From: Pilatotrama ljubarskyi | Lineage: Eukaryota > Basidiomycota > Agaricomycetes > Polyporales > Polyporaceae | Assembly: GCA_022385805.1 (NCBI GenBank) | Contig: MU277671.1 | Span: forward strand, 65,875 to 129,874 | Direction: 5' to 3' | Length of the DNA: 64,000 nt | In this document: in pieces, positions 22,897-34,676 of the stretch | How positions within the stretch are numbered: the stretch's first letter is position 1 | How the letters are laid out: the number at the start of each line of letters is the position of its first letter | The notes under the pieces: generated by a model | What the model was told of the DNA's origin: nothing | What the model saw: only the letters and a program-made list of their open reading frames with translations | The model's database searches: none | Made by a program: the position numbers and the translations under genes

Positions 22897-25317
22897 ATGT
22901 CTGACCCCCGCTTCGCCCGTCTCAAGACCGACCCGCGCTTCCGGCGCATCAAGAAGGAGAAGAACAAGGTTGTTGTCGACGAGCGTTTTAAGGACATCTT
23001 CGAGGACAAGAGCAAGAAAAAGGGCAAGAAAAGCGCAGGTCCGCCTCCATCTCACTTCTCACCCGTCTCTCACTCTCACGCGGAGATCATCAGCGCGGGT
23101 GGATAAGTATGGGCGGCCTCTCGCGGAAGACCATGAACAAGAGAATCTGCGGAGGTTCTACCGACTAGAGAATGAAGACGAGGCTCAGCTCGAAGTCAAG
23201 ACTGGCCCCGACTATGCTCGTGGAGAAGTGCTCCTCGAGTCCTCCGACGAAGAAGACGATCGCCCCGGCGCCCCGGAGAGCGATGATGAGAGCGACGCTG
23301 GTGGCATAATCACGCTCGGTCGCGATGTCACCCAGCCCATTCCTGTGCCGGATGATACAGCAGAGGTCGATCTTGACGAAGATACCTACGCGGACCTCGA
23401 TGCGCAGGCGGCAGCATATGCCAAGGCCAATCCGGACGTCGATCAGGAGATCTCCCAGGTCCAACGTACACGTCGTCTCGCTGTCGTCAACCTCGACTGG
23501 GACCATGTGCGTGCCATCCATCTCTACAAGATCTTCTCGTCGCTCGTATCCCCTACGGGCGCCGCAGTCGCGTCCGGTTCCGGTAACAAAGCCGCGAAGA
23601 GTTCATCCACGCCGGTTGTACGAGGCAAAGTCCTCAGTGTCCGCGTGTATCCCAGTGAGTTTGGGAAGGAACGTATGGCGAGGGAAGAAAAGGAGGGACC
23701 GCCGCCGGAACTCTTCAAGAAGCGAGACCTAGACCCTGACGAGATCAACGAGCGCACCGTCTACGAGACTGGTGAAGGCGAAGACTATGATGAGGAAGCG
23801 CTCCGAAAGTACCAGCTCGAGCGGTTACGGTATGTCAGCTACCCGCCATGCAGATGTGCAGCTCTTCACATTCATGTAGATACTACTATGCCATCGCGGA
23901 ATGTGATTCTGTCGAAACAGCTTCGCATATCTTCAATGAGCTAGAGGGGACGGAACTCGAACGCTCTGCCAATGTCTTTGATCTCAGCTTTGTTCCGGAC
24001 GACATGACTTTCGATGACGACTTCCGGTCCGTGCCTCCATCATCGTCCCCGTCTTCGAAGCTGACGATCCCCGTAGCGATGAAGCGACGGACGACCTCAG
24101 TGCACCCTACAAGCCCGTAGAATTCGTCACTGACGTACGTATTTCCTGTTAAGCACGGAGTCAGACTGGTTCACGTTCGCCATTATAGGCACTACGGCAC
24201 TCCAAGGTCAAGCTGACCTGGGACGAAGACGAACCAGAACGCGCGCAGATCACCCGCCGCGTACTGAGCAAGAAGGAGATCGAGGAAAACGACTTCCGTG
24301 CCTACATCGCCTCGTCGTCCGACTCTGAATCCGAAGACGCCCCCGAAGCATCCAAGACCAAGGGCAAAAGCGCGAAGACCGCCGAGCGCGACAAGCTGCG
24401 CGCTCTGTTGCTCGGCGGCGGCGACGACCAGATGCCCGAGGGGTGGGGCAAGGGCAAGGGTCTCAGCGACGACGACGACGTCGACATGGAGATCACCTTC
24501 ACTCCTGGTCTCAGTGCTGCGAAGGATGGCGACAAGGAGGAGACGACGTTGGAGAAGTACCAGCGCAAGATGAAGGAGAAGAAGAAGAAACGGAAGGAGG
24601 AGTTGCGCGAAAAGCGCAAGGAAGACAACACGGGGAAGTCTGCGAAGAAGACGGGCCTGGACGACGACTTCTTTGGTGGCGACAGCGAGGAGGAGAGCGA
24701 GGCAAATGAGCGGCCGAGAGAGCAGAAGACGAAGGGGAAGGACAAGAAGGGACGGAAGGGTCAGGACTCTGAGGATGGGGATCGGCCCGCGCGCGTTGAG
24801 TCCACCGCAGAGGAGCTTGCTCTCATCGCAGCCTCTGAAAACCCAGATGCTGAACCGAAGCACTTCGACATGAAGGCGGTGCTGCGTGCTGAGAAGAGAG
24901 GGGGCAAGAAGAAGAAAGGCAGGAAGGGCAAGAAGGGCGCAGACGACGGTGATGGCGACCTCCAGGAGAACTTCTCGATTGACGTCAAGGACGAACGGTT
25001 CAAGGCCGTGCTCGAGGATCACACCTTCGCCATTGACCCGAGCAACCCTCAGTACGTCGAGTCCAAGCTTCGGTCATCTCCCTCATGTCTGACTGACGTG
25101 ATACAGCTTCAAGAAGACGAAGAGCATGTCTGCTCTTCTGGAAGAACGCTCCCGTAGGCAACAGGAGAAAGCGTCACACAATCGCGAGTCTGCGTCTTCC
25201 CAACGAGAAGACGGCGGTTCTTCGCAACCCAGCCTCCAGAGTCTGGTGGAAAGCGTCAAGAGGAAAACCGCTGCGTTGGAGGAGCCAGGTGTGGGCAAGA
25301 GACGGAAGCTGTCGTAG
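22897..25317 (+). CDS. ESF1: Pre-rRNA processing protein Esf1
   Basis: Nucleolar 18S rRNA processing factor of the small-subunit processome. The N-terminus MSDPRFARLKTDPRFRRIKK and VVVDERFKDIFEDK is the NUC153-like opening of Esf1. VDKYGRPLAED and ENLRRFYRLENED follow, then a long acidic region. The RNA-binding-like core has TRRLAVVNLDWDHVRAIHLY, GKVLSVRVYPSEFGKERMA and YYAIAECDSVETASHIFNEL. It continues with EGTELERSANVFDLSFVPDD. Lys/Glu-rich stretches and basic nuclear localisation sequences follow. The C-terminal NUC153 motif is KDERFKAVLEDHTFAIDPSN with KKTKSMSALLEERSRRQ. About 720 residues in five exons. The 5' end lies in a divergent promoter. Confidence 0.95.
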
Positions 25318-25384
25318 TCTTTTATAGACGCACAAGTACATATACCTCCCTTCTATTCGTACTTTACATCGCCCTGAGCACGGG

Positions 25385-27508
25385 CTACTCCTGAAGCCGC
25401 CAGACGAACAATGTACCCCCTCCAACGCCCACAATCACACCTCCCTCGTATCCTACCTCGCAAGAACTAACGTCACTTATCTCAGCTGGAAAGTCATTTG
25501 GCGGTTTAGCCTCCACGTCCCATCCATCGACAGCATCAAGCAACACTGCGAGCGGGGCCGGCGGTGGATACACTACTGTGGGTGCACTCTTGCGCTGAGG
25601 ATCCGAGTTGGCATCGCCGTCGCCCTCCTCGCCAGAGTTCAGGCCTCCATCTTGCGTATGGCGGCTGGTTCCGCGGCGCCCCTGTCCAGACCGGCTCCCT
25701 TCGTCCGCTTGTCGCTGCGTATCCACTCCCAACTGCATTTGGTCCGTGAGGTATACGAGGTCGTCCCCTGGAAACCTCGGCGGCGTCCGTGGTCCGAACT
25801 GTGCGATATTGAACACACGTATTGTCTTACCCAATGGAATCAGAAGGATGGGGTCGTGATGTATTGATCGATACGTGTGGAGGTGCCGGATGACCATGGG
25901 TAAGTGGTATGCGGACAGGATCTTAAACGATTCTATACAGTATAGTGAGATACAGCGGTTTGATGAGCGATGCCCGGACTCACCACTGTTCCGGTAATCC
26001 TGCACAACGTTAGTACGCAGAATGTGGGACGAAGCACAGAAGCTTACGCTAGCGGTGCCCCTCATGATTTTCTGCGGAATCTTGCCAGGCGGGAAAAAGC
26101 GATTGAGACTGAGCCACTGCCAGACTGCGACTGCATGCACTGGTGAATGCTCATTCAGCTCGATAGCAAGCTGATGTCATACCAGTGCCCTCCTCGTAGT
26201 ATGTATCCTCGATATTCTCCTGGTCGCGACGCATCAAGGCCGGGGCGCTATGCGACACGAGTATGTCATCCGCCAACCTTAGATCGGCGTTCATTAGCTT
26301 ACTCCCCAACCCGCCTGCATATCCCCTGTATCCCCTTACCAGCTGACAGACTCTACCCGCGCTTTGTGCAGGAGGTCGGTGCTGAAGAGCGGCTTATCTT
26401 CTCTGGCGAGCCTGGGTTGAGCGGGCGGCGAGAACACAGCTGGAGGTATACGCCATATCTTCACTGCACGATCTATCTGTCGGCGTGACATCGTCAGCAA
26501 CATGCTACATATTTCCCGATGTCATGAGCTGTACCCCGCCAGTCGCAATCAGAGGATGCGAGGGATGAAACGCCTACAGAGTACAATCAGTGAGACGCGA
26601 AGATTCATTGTGACAGTCTATGCTTACGGCGCATAGGACCGCACCCTTGTGCCCTCCAGACCGGCCGCCCACCATGACTGCTACACACTGACCGATACCT
26701 TCGCCTTCGGGTTCGCACATATGCAAACCGTGCGCAGGTCCTGCGAGGCTAGGCTCACGCCTGGGAAGCCAGTGTGGGTTGTTTGGAATCTGCACCGGAT
26801 AAAGGGTAAGGTCATATATACGCGTGGTGAAGTCTCGGGATGTGGTGCAAAACAAGTTTGGCTGGGTGGGATGCACCGACAACGAAGTTATAGGCTACTC
26901 GTGATATCAGGCATTGCACAAAGGTCGACTAGGCAAGATGCTTACCCCGCCGTGGCCTCGTAGTTTTCCGACGAGAGAGCGCGAGTTAACATCAAGTATC
27001 AGAATCACGCTGGTTATTGTGAACACGATGAGAGGCTCGAGGGGGCGATTGGAATTAATGACCCAGGCCACATTGTCAATCTGTACGTCAGGCTACGCAT
27101 GGTTCACCTCGACAGTACACCGTGGATCGTTGAGGTCTGCTCACCTCGGACAGAGTCACTGAGAACGGCTTGACACTTGCGAGCTTTGGGAACACGAATA
27201 GTTGACCCGTTCCGCCGACAGCGATGGCACCAACCCATTTCTTCGATACGTTCCTCCACTGAGATACAAGCTGAGGTTCTTGTGCAGCGTGGCCATCCCA
27301 GAGGGTGTCGAAGGAGTCCGCGGTCCAAGGAAAGCACGCCGTGCACTTGAGGTGCTTGTTATCGGACTGCACAATTTCAGCGGACGTCAGGAAGTAGGCA
27401 TTCTACTCTACGGACATTGAGGACTGTTGAGAGGACGTAGGGCTGCACGTCGTTTGACTTTCTGTACCAAGGCACGTAGACGGGAGCATTCGGGTCCTCG
27501 ACCTCCAT
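25385..27508 (-). CDS. EED: EED-like WD40 subunit of Polycomb repressive complex 2
   Basis: WD40 scaffold that binds the H3K27 methyltransferase and reads H3K27me3. Successive exons read VAWVINSNRPLEPLIVFT and SLVGKLRGHGG. They continue with SVHPTQPNLFCTTSRDFTTR and GGHKGAVLCAAFHPSHPLIA. They then give DRAVKIWRIPPAVF, KPLFSTDLLHKARVESVSW and VVWQWLSLNRFFPPGK. This order parallels EED: the GHG block, HPxxPNLxxSxSKDxxxRxW, GHKxxVLxA, the LKIWR block, the FSTxDxHxxxVxxVxW block, then the QWL/F region. Fungal insertions include a long acidic, Gln-rich loop near the C-terminus, ending GGTLFVWRLQE. The start is uncertain: the ATG at 27508 opens MEVEDPNAPVYVPWYRK, but the frame is open to 27637. About ten exons. 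Transcribed divergently from NDUFA11. Confidence 0.78.
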
Positions 27509-27768
27509 CGGCTGCCTGCAGAAACGAGTCGATATGTCGTACGCGAGAGGAGTGTCGTGAGGGCACTGTACGAGTCCAGTGGCATTACACAGCCCAGTGC
27601 CTTGGTCGAGTGGGCCACCGTCGTGGTCGGGCAGCACGATGAGGAACGGTGGGGAAGCGATGGGCCCGGACGGCGGGCCGCATCAGCCACCGCGAGTGAC
27701 GCCGGGACAGGCAACGTCCAACGCTCTCTCACTCCGTCCACACGACTATCCCCGGCCGCCCCTCCGTC

Positions 27769-28393
27769 ATGGTCGACGCCTTCCACATCGCCACAACCAC
27801 CCCGACACAGGCCGAGCAGGCGACGTACGAACCCAAGCCCACGCTGCAGTACGCGTCTGCTGTCGGCATCCAGGCAGCTGGCGTCGGCGCCCTGGTCAGC
27901 GCCGTCCAAAATGCCCTCGGCACGCACACCAGCGGTGCAGCAGGCTTCTTCACCAGGACGGGCGGGACGATTGGTTTCTTCGGTTCGTTGACGATGCAGC
28001 TGCTCCAGCAACTCGTTCTGAACGCGATGCTACCACTTAGCTGCCATGGGTACAACTTTCGCGCTGACCGAGTCGATCGTGGCAAACCAGCGGCAGGTTG
28101 ACGACCCCCTCAACGGTGCGGCAGGAGGTTGCGCTGCAGGATTCTTGGCTGGTATCCGAGGTGTGTACCATGTACAAGTCCGGTATCCGCAACTTATGCC
28201 GCCGTGGATAGCGCGTTCGTTGCCCATCGCCGTTGCGTCCTGCGCCGTGCTAGGGACGGCGATTGGCACACTCGATTACAACGGCAAGACGCTTGCCCCC
28301 GCGAAGGTGGAGTCGATAGAGGAGAGGAGGAAACGGTTTTTCAAGCAGCCCCGACCAACGACCTCCCCTGACCCCATCCCGGATGCGGAATAG
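27769..28393 (+). CDS. NUO21.3b: Complex I accessory subunit NDUFA11 (Tim17-like, 21.3b type)
   Basis: Inner-membrane accessory subunit of NADH:ubiquinone oxidoreductase. Three exons give about 170 residues: MVDAFHIATTTPTQ, then YASAVGIQAAGVGALVSAVQ, FTRTGGTIGFFAAMGTTFAL, DPLNGAAGGCAAGFLAGIR, ARSLPIAVASCAVLGTAIG and a charged C-terminus. Four Gly/Ala-rich hydrophobic segments fit the Tim17/22-related fold. The PLNGAAGGCAAGFLAG block is typical of NDUFA11. The gene has no presequence. Distinguishing it from Tim17/22 import subunits relies on the N-terminal segment and the C-terminal KVESIEERRKRFF. Confidence 0.85.
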
Positions 28394-28677
28394 ATGCTAG
28401 TTGTTGTGTAGACACAATGCTGAACGTCAATATTACGCTTGCCGAACCTGTCCGGGCACCCCGTTTGACGAACAATGAACCTACTACCGCTTAGATATGT
28501 ACCGAGGTATAATACAGTAAAGCTCCAGGACATCGGCATCACCTATACCGATGGACGGCTACCGTTACAGCGCGCCCCGGCTATCGCCGCGTGATCCTGG
28601 ACGCTACTACGCGACAGAAAGGAAGGTATACAGTACAGGGAGCTACGCAAGATCACAAGAAGTGCACTGTGGCGTCC

Positions 28678-31531
28678 TCACTCCGGTTCGACCTTCGGAA
28701 TCCTCTGACCGTCGCCGTACTGCATCGGTGCCTCTGTTCCATCCAGGCCGCTCTTTACACCGCTTAATCGCGTCACAGCCTCCGACACGGCCTCGTTGTT
28801 CTCGTGCCAGTAGGCTTCCCAGGCTTGTGCCGACAGTTGGGGATACTGTGAAATGTGCATCAGTCTGAGTGGTTCTCAGAAAAGCCAAGACATCGTCAGT
28901 CAGCTCACCTGCGCGCTCAGGACACCCCAGACCTCCGAGTCCGCCAGATTGTCGGCGCCACCGCCAGCAAAGAACTCCGATAACACGGTGAAGGGGTCAA
29001 AAGCGTCGATGGTGGTTTGAGCATCATGGTCTGGCGCCGGAAGAGACGGAGGGTCAGCGGGTGTTTCGGCCTGAACGGTCTCTGTATCAACGTGTTCCAG
29101 CAGGTGCTGCCCAGATGTGCCCGCTTTCCGTCGCGCAATGTGTGCTTGTCTCCTCATCTTCTCGTATTTGTCTCGCCGGCAGGCATGCGAGATGTGCGTC
29201 TGCCACGACTTCTGCGTATGATGAGGCATCTATGGGGATCCATCATGACAGTTAAAATATTGGCTGTAGTGAGGTGTCAGAGACATACCTTGGCGTGCAG
29301 TTTCTCGCTGAGGGCCGAAAGGGTTATGTTGGGGTCTCGGAAGAAGAGGATAGGGAGGTACTCGTCGACATAGTCCAGATCCTCCTTCGTGTACATGTTC
29401 TTACCAGGCGTATGCTCGACCACACGGGTAGGAGGGGGAGGTGACGGGCGCCAGAAGACGGGCGCAAACGGTTTCTCCTCAACCTTGGCCTTAGCCGCCT
29501 TGCCTTTCCCTCCAGCTTTCGAGGTTCCGACACCCGGGGAGGCATTGGACTTGGATCTGTCCGCCTTGTTCTCAGCCTTCTCTTTCCTCTTTACTGGCTC
29601 CTTGGCGGCTGCCTTCCCTTTCCCCTTCGGATTCAACTTCTGCTTCAAGGTAGACTCTTCGTAGTCTTCCTCGTCATCATCCGCCATATCTTCGTCCACA
29701 TCCTGGAGGAGGTCCGAGCCCTTCTTGTTGGTTTTCGGTGTTGACGGTGAATTCGGACCCGTGAGGATCAACCGCTTGCCTGTTGCACTCGGGCGGCCGC
29801 GCTTCTTCTCAACCTTCATGCCTTCAAAGAGAAAGTCGTCCAGTGCTATGATCTCGTTTTGCTCCACGCATTGGAACACCCATTGCGGGCGGACGGCGGA
29901 CTTCCCGTAGTTGTCGGCTTGCTTCAACCGCTCCTCGAACGTCCTCGTAGATGGCGAGCCTAGTATCACGAAGTCTGCATCCGCGATGTCTGGAACGAGT
30001 CGCCCTCCGTTTTTCTGCGCATAATGGATCATTGAGATAGACCCCACGAGCAATATGAACAAGCGAACCTTGATAGCATCAGCAATCTTCGTTCTCGGTC
30101 TGATGTCGATTTGCACGAAGAACTTGTACGGCTCTTCGTTGCCTTTCACGAAAAGCTTTGCGTGGGAGCCAGTAGGGTCACGACGAGGCTGCGTGGAAGG
30201 TGGCGGAGATTCTTGGTATGGAAGTGGAGGCTCATCGGTGGGATAGGACACGCGACGTTGCTTGGAGGAGCGCCCGCCATCCGCGCGCTCTTTGCCGGCG
30301 CTGCGAGGACCACGGTCCATGGATGGGGACTTCCGTTTGAGCAAGGAAGTCCTGACGTCTTCCATCGGCGATCCCCTAACAGTGTCTGTGCTGTATTGAT
30401 GACAATGCCATGCTTGAATGAAGGACATAAATCCACATACCTGATATGCTACTTTGCCCCCGCATTGGATACGTGCTCGAATGGCCATCCGGTGTAGCAG
30501 GAGTGGGCGACTGATAATGACTCAAAGCCCCCGCATCCGGGCCTTGCATCTGCGACATGGGAGCGCTTATCATCTGCTGAGGAAACAAGCCTGCCTGTTG
30601 GGAGAACGGATACTGAGGTTGCGCGAATATGTGTTGCTGCGTCATGAAGGGGAGAGACTGCTGAGGGTAGCCCTGCGGCATGCCCTGACCAGGCATCGTG
30701 TTCATCGGCATCTGGCTAGCGATCTGCGGGACCATCTGCGGTACTCCCAAACTTGCAGGGTTCAAGCCTTGTTGGCTCACGATCCCGAAGAGTTGCGCGA
30801 AGAGCTGTGCGGGCACCACAACTTGGGCGTTAGGATTGGGTTGCATGCCCGCCATGGGGATGGCGGTCCCACTCGGTAGGCCATTGGACATGTGTTGAGT
30901 CGCCTGCGGTTGTTGCGACGGCTGCTGGAACTGGTATCCGAGGGCAGAGCTACCGGCAGGTAGAGCGTACTGTTGCTGGCTTTGCATAGTCTCTGCTGGA
31001 GAGCCTTGCGCGTCGGAAGGGGTCTCTCGGGGAGTCGGCAGTGGACTTCTTCATGATGTCAGAAGTGTTCAGAACTGACGTCGGGACGGTTGACTCACTT
31101 CTGGGCCGCGTTCGACGCGTTTTCACTCACAGCAAATCCACCCCAGTTCTCATTCGCAAGAAAAGCCTTCCCTCGTTTGACCGACTCCTGCACCCAACGA
31201 ACGTCAAGAACCACCTTGCCCGGCTCCTGCCCCCAATCTTGTACAAACTGGCCGCCTGATGCAGTCTGGGGATCGATGAGGATGATACAAGCCTCGTCTG
31301 GAGTATGTCTGATGGCCGCCCCGTGGTTCTACGCGCGGTGCGTGATGAGTATACACAGGTAATGAAGGTAACCAGGATGCGTACCTTCAGCTTTCGTATT
31401 ACTCGAGGACGATTCTGGAGCTCAGAGGCCTCGACGAAAACGCGAAGTGGCTGGTTTGTGGAGTCGATAAAGGTGCGACCAGACGCTTGAGAGGCCGGCG
31501 GTCCGTTTGTTCCATGCAATGGTGCCTCCAT
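28678..31531 (-). CDS. Rap1-like protein with two BRCT domains and a Myb domain
   Basis: Likely telomere/chromatin protein of about 800 residues. A first BRCT opens after MEAPLHGTNGPPASQ: RVFVEASELQNRPRVIRKLK, NHGAAIRHTPDEACIILIDP and KVVLDVRWVQESVKRGKAFL. A long Gln/Pro/Met-rich linker follows. A second BRCT-like unit has KFFVQIDIRPRTKIADAIK, PDIADADFVILGS and AVRPQWVFQCVEQNEII. It is followed by KKRGRPSATGKR and Lys-rich acidic linkers. A Rap1-type Myb motif has YTKEDLDYVDEYLPILFFRD, ALSEKLHAKM, and PHHTQKSWQTHISHACRRDK. The C-terminal YPQLSAQAWEAYWHENN region does not obviously match a Rap1 RCT. The single N-terminal BRCT of yeast Rap1 is thus doubled here. The alternative is an uncharacterised BRCT/Myb protein. 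Confidence 0.68.
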
Positions 31532-32187
31532 CTTGGCTCAAGTTGTGCGATCCGAACCGCACCTTTGGCTAGGGCAGAGTGCTCGGCGAAGCAGGGCGCA
31601 GACTTCCGGACGAGTACAGGATAGAATCGATCAAGGGCAAGAGAGAGCTTGTAGTGGGCACTGGGCAAGGAACAAGAGGCTCTGAGACTAGCGAGTGGCA
31701 CGGCCGTCTACTTAGTCGGCCTCAACTTTCAAGCTCACTGGCCACGCCAGTCGCATGGGACTTCCGATTGGCTCTAATGCTCGTACAAGCTGCGTTGCAC
31801 GACTTTACAACCACGGCACTCCAATGAGACATGTCCTGATTCTCGACGACGCTGCGAATGAGAATATATCACCAACCTCCCCTTGAAGCTAGCTCGCTGC
31901 ATGAAACCAAGCGCCCGTGTTCTAGGTCAAATTCCCCTACCGAGCCTACCCTGCCGGAGTCGCCTGTGCCACTTCTCACCTTTGATGATATCTAAGCAGC
32001 ACGTCTAATACCTTCTGATTCTTGCAAGCCACTGGAAACGGACGCTCAACAGATGTAGTCATACAAGGAATATCGATTGCACCAGCACGTATATGCCCGT
32101 CATAGAATCTGCATGTTGCCATGGCATAGCGTATGGAGGTGATAATGCATGACAATGCAAGGATGAAAGCGACCAGACAGCATCGTT
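31532..32187. other. Intergenic, BRCT/Myb promoter / RPS16 3' end
   Basis: About 650 bp between two minus-strand genes. No gene, RNA or repeat recognised. It contains short ORFs only, without homology that I can see. Confidence 0.55.
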
Positions 32188-32757
32188 TACCGGTAACTGC
32201 ACATCAGGAAAGTCAGTTGCAAGTTCAACGGATATAGGGCGAATCATAACGCACGATTTCTGCCTGCGAGCACGGGCACCGTGACCACCGAACTTCTTCG
32301 GCTCTGCTCTCCGCGGGTCCGCGATCAGGAGGGTCCTGTCGTACGCAACGAGCTTCTTCTTGAGCTCAAGCGCGCTCGCCGCATCGAAGTACTTGGCGTA
32401 GTACGCAACGACCGCCTTCGCAATCGCCTGACGGATGGCGTAGACCTGCGAGGTGTGTCCACCACCCTTGACGCGGAGGCGGATGTCAATCGCCGAGAAG
32501 GCTTCCTCGCCCGCAACGAGGATAGGCTCATAGACCTTGAAGCGCAAGATCTCGGGCTTGAGGAGGCTGATGGGCGAGCCGTTGATGTGGATGAGGCCAC
32601 GGCCCTCCTTAGCGTGCGCAACGGCAGTTGCGGTCTACGGGAGGGGAGATAGGTGAACAACAGTCGCCCAAGCCTCTTGAGGGTTGACAGTAAGTAGAGG
32701 ACGTCTGCATACCTTCTTTTTGCCGAAAGTCTGGACGGCCTGCGTTGCGGGAGCCAT
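32188..32757 (-). CDS. RPS16: 40S ribosomal protein uS9 (Rps16)
   Basis: Small-subunit ribosomal protein whose C-terminal tail reaches the P-site t[18 protein letters not shown] opens exon 1. [40 protein letters not shown] and [20 protein letters not shown] follow. [20 protein letters not shown] and GARARRQKS end in YR-stop after a short last intron. The invariant SYR terminus decided the last exon; its stop is tta at 32188-32190, inside the palindrome ttaccggtaa. 142-145 residues, standard length. Divergent from MRPL4. Confidence 0.97.
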
Positions 32758-33181
32758 TTTGACGGATGTGGGGCAAGCCGGGTTGGTGGGCTGTCGATAT
32801 GCTAGTGAGGAAGGGAGTTTCAGCAAAGTTGTCGAAAGAAAGTCGCCCAAGCCGAGTTCACAGAAGGGTTATCCGAAGTCAGGAGATGCCATCCAGCCAG
32901 ATTTCTCGACTTCGCGCCCGTTTCTCCCGCCGTATATGATTCGACAGGAGACATAGGACCCTCCCGAAGCAATAAAACACCGTAGGACGTGGACTCACCC
33001 CTCCGAGATTTGAAGTTTGCTGGACTACGGTGCGACGGCTGGACTGGATGATTCGCCTGCTAGCGTCTTGCAGCGTGACCAGTCACAGGGGGCCGAATAT
33101 GGGAGAGGTGTGACACGCTCGTGACATAGCATTCTGTGTAGACGCCGGAGAGTCCCTGCTCAGACGACTTCAGCAACCACC
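32758..33181. promoter_or_regulatory. Divergent promoter of RPS16 and mitochondrial L4
   Basis: 424 bp separate the start of a cytosolic ribosomal protein gene from that of a mitochondrial one. No TATA box is evident. I could not assign a shared motif. Confidence 0.45.
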
Positions 33182-34162
33182 ATGCTGGCGGCTTTCAGAC
33201 GGGCACTGGGGCGGGTGTGTACATATCCTCATGCTATGCTAACAGACCTAATGGAAAATCTTAGAGCTCTCAGGCTGCTTGCCGCCGTCTTTCCACGGCT
33301 GTCTCGACAGCCTCCGAACCTGCTCTCGGCGACCATCTGTTAACACAAGTGCACCGAGATGCAACATCTACCCCACGCTCGCCTTTATCGTTGCCCGAAG
33401 GCGCATTGTCAGTCTCGCATGGTGGTGCGTCCTGATTATCCCCTCACCGCATGCCAGCCATTGAACCTCAGCTCAGGTGTCCGCCCTGTCTACCTCGAGA
33501 TGTCGTCCTTGATTCGGCCAGAGGAAGGCGTCGATCCATCTGAAGAACTTGTAGAACTCGACCCCGACGTCTTTTCACACCCCATCCGCCGCGACATCCT
33601 CCACCTATGCGTTGTGCACTACCTGGACTGCCAGCGGCAAGGAAGCGCGAGTACGAAGACCCGTGGTGAAGTCCGTGGATCTGGACGGAAAATTCGACCG
33701 CAGAAGGGATCAGGTCGCGCCCGCCTCGGTGATGGACAGAGCCCCATGCTTCGCGGTGGAGGTGTCGCCTTCGGTCCCAAGCCGCGAGACTTTGCGACGA
33801 AGCTCAACCGCAAGGTCATCGAAATGGGTATGCGGGTCGCTCTCAGCGCGCGGGTGAAGGAGCATTCGCTGGGAGTTGTGCGGAGTCTTGAATGGCCTGG
33901 TTTCAAGACGAGAGAGTTGGAAGAGCGCATCGAGGAGCTCGGGTGGTGGAGGACTCTCTTCGTTACTGGCCTCGACCAAGTGCCCAGCGGCCTCGCGCGT
34001 GCCGCCAACAACCTCCCCATGGTCGATACCGTGACAGCGTCGGAGCTGGATGTCTATCATGCGCTGAAATGGCCTCGACTTGTCCTCGACCTTTCAGCTG
34101 TGGAATGGTTTGAGCGCGCTCTGGGCAAGCCGCAGGTCACGCCTCGGGAGTACAGGGTGTAA
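33182..34162 (+). CDS. YML6: Mitochondrial ribosomal protein uL4m
   Basis: Large-subunit protein of the mitoribosome. Three exons. Exon 1 encodes MLAAFRRALGR and exon 2 SSQAACRRLSTAVS, a mitochondrial presequence. The core begins GVRPVYLEMSSLIRPEEG (reading across an intron). Signature blocks are HPIRRDILHLCVVHYLDCQR, KTRGEVRGSGRKIRPQKGSG and ARLGDGQSPMLRGGGVAFGP, followed by KPRDFATKLNRKV. These are the L4 extended loop and its GSG/RxG motifs. C-terminal: DTVTASELDVYHALKWPRLV and a short charged tail. About 290 residues. Confidence 0.94.
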
Positions 34163-34676
34163 CTGTGTATTTAACATACTACCTGGCGTGGATATCACTA
34201 GCCCTAATCATCTCGGCCATACCTTCAGCATTGAGCGAGCTTTCCCGTTTAGTGTGCAAGTAAGTAGCATATCGTGATCTGCCGTGTAGCGTTGCGACTG
34301 CCCACCTTGCTGCCTGCGACCCCAATGAACACACCAAGTGGTTCTATGACCCCCACTAACATCATACGGACTACAACATTTACAACCCCTGCGTTCTGAG
34401 GCATCGATAAACGTTAAGATGTTGCCGACGCTCAGCTGTTTACTTCAACCCAGGACTCCAGGCTTTAAGCTTAGGAGTGAACCGGAGTGGAATTCTGAAG
34501 CACGATGCAAATGAGGACACGCGTTCACGTGACTAGACGCGTGGAAAGGAGCCGGGGCAATGAAACGCGCCTCCGACTCGCGCTGATTGTTTTTCTGGCT
34601 CACACCTCCATCTCTTCCCCGTTGCAATCCATCTCGCGTCCTTAGCGGCCTCATATTTTCTCCGTAACCTGCCGCC
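34163..34676. other. Intergenic with RAD51 promoter
   Basis: 514 bp between two plus-strand genes. The 3' half carries two ACGCGT boxes and an E-box (see separate entry). No gene seen. Confidence 0.6.
34519..34542. promoter_or_regulatory. Paired MluI cell-cycle boxes upstream of RAD51
   Basis: ACGCGT occurs at 34519-34524 and 34537-34542 with CACGTG between them (34526-34531), 135-158 bp before the RAD51 ATG. In yeasts MBF binds ACGCGT and drives G1/S genes, RAD51 among them. Use here is inferred. Confidence 0.6.

Noticed and set aside
24192..25022. 276-codon Leu-rich minus-strand frame over ESF1
   Set aside because: Reverse reading of Lys/Glu-rich codons yields Leu/Phe/Ser runs; ESF1 motifs are unambiguous on the plus strand.
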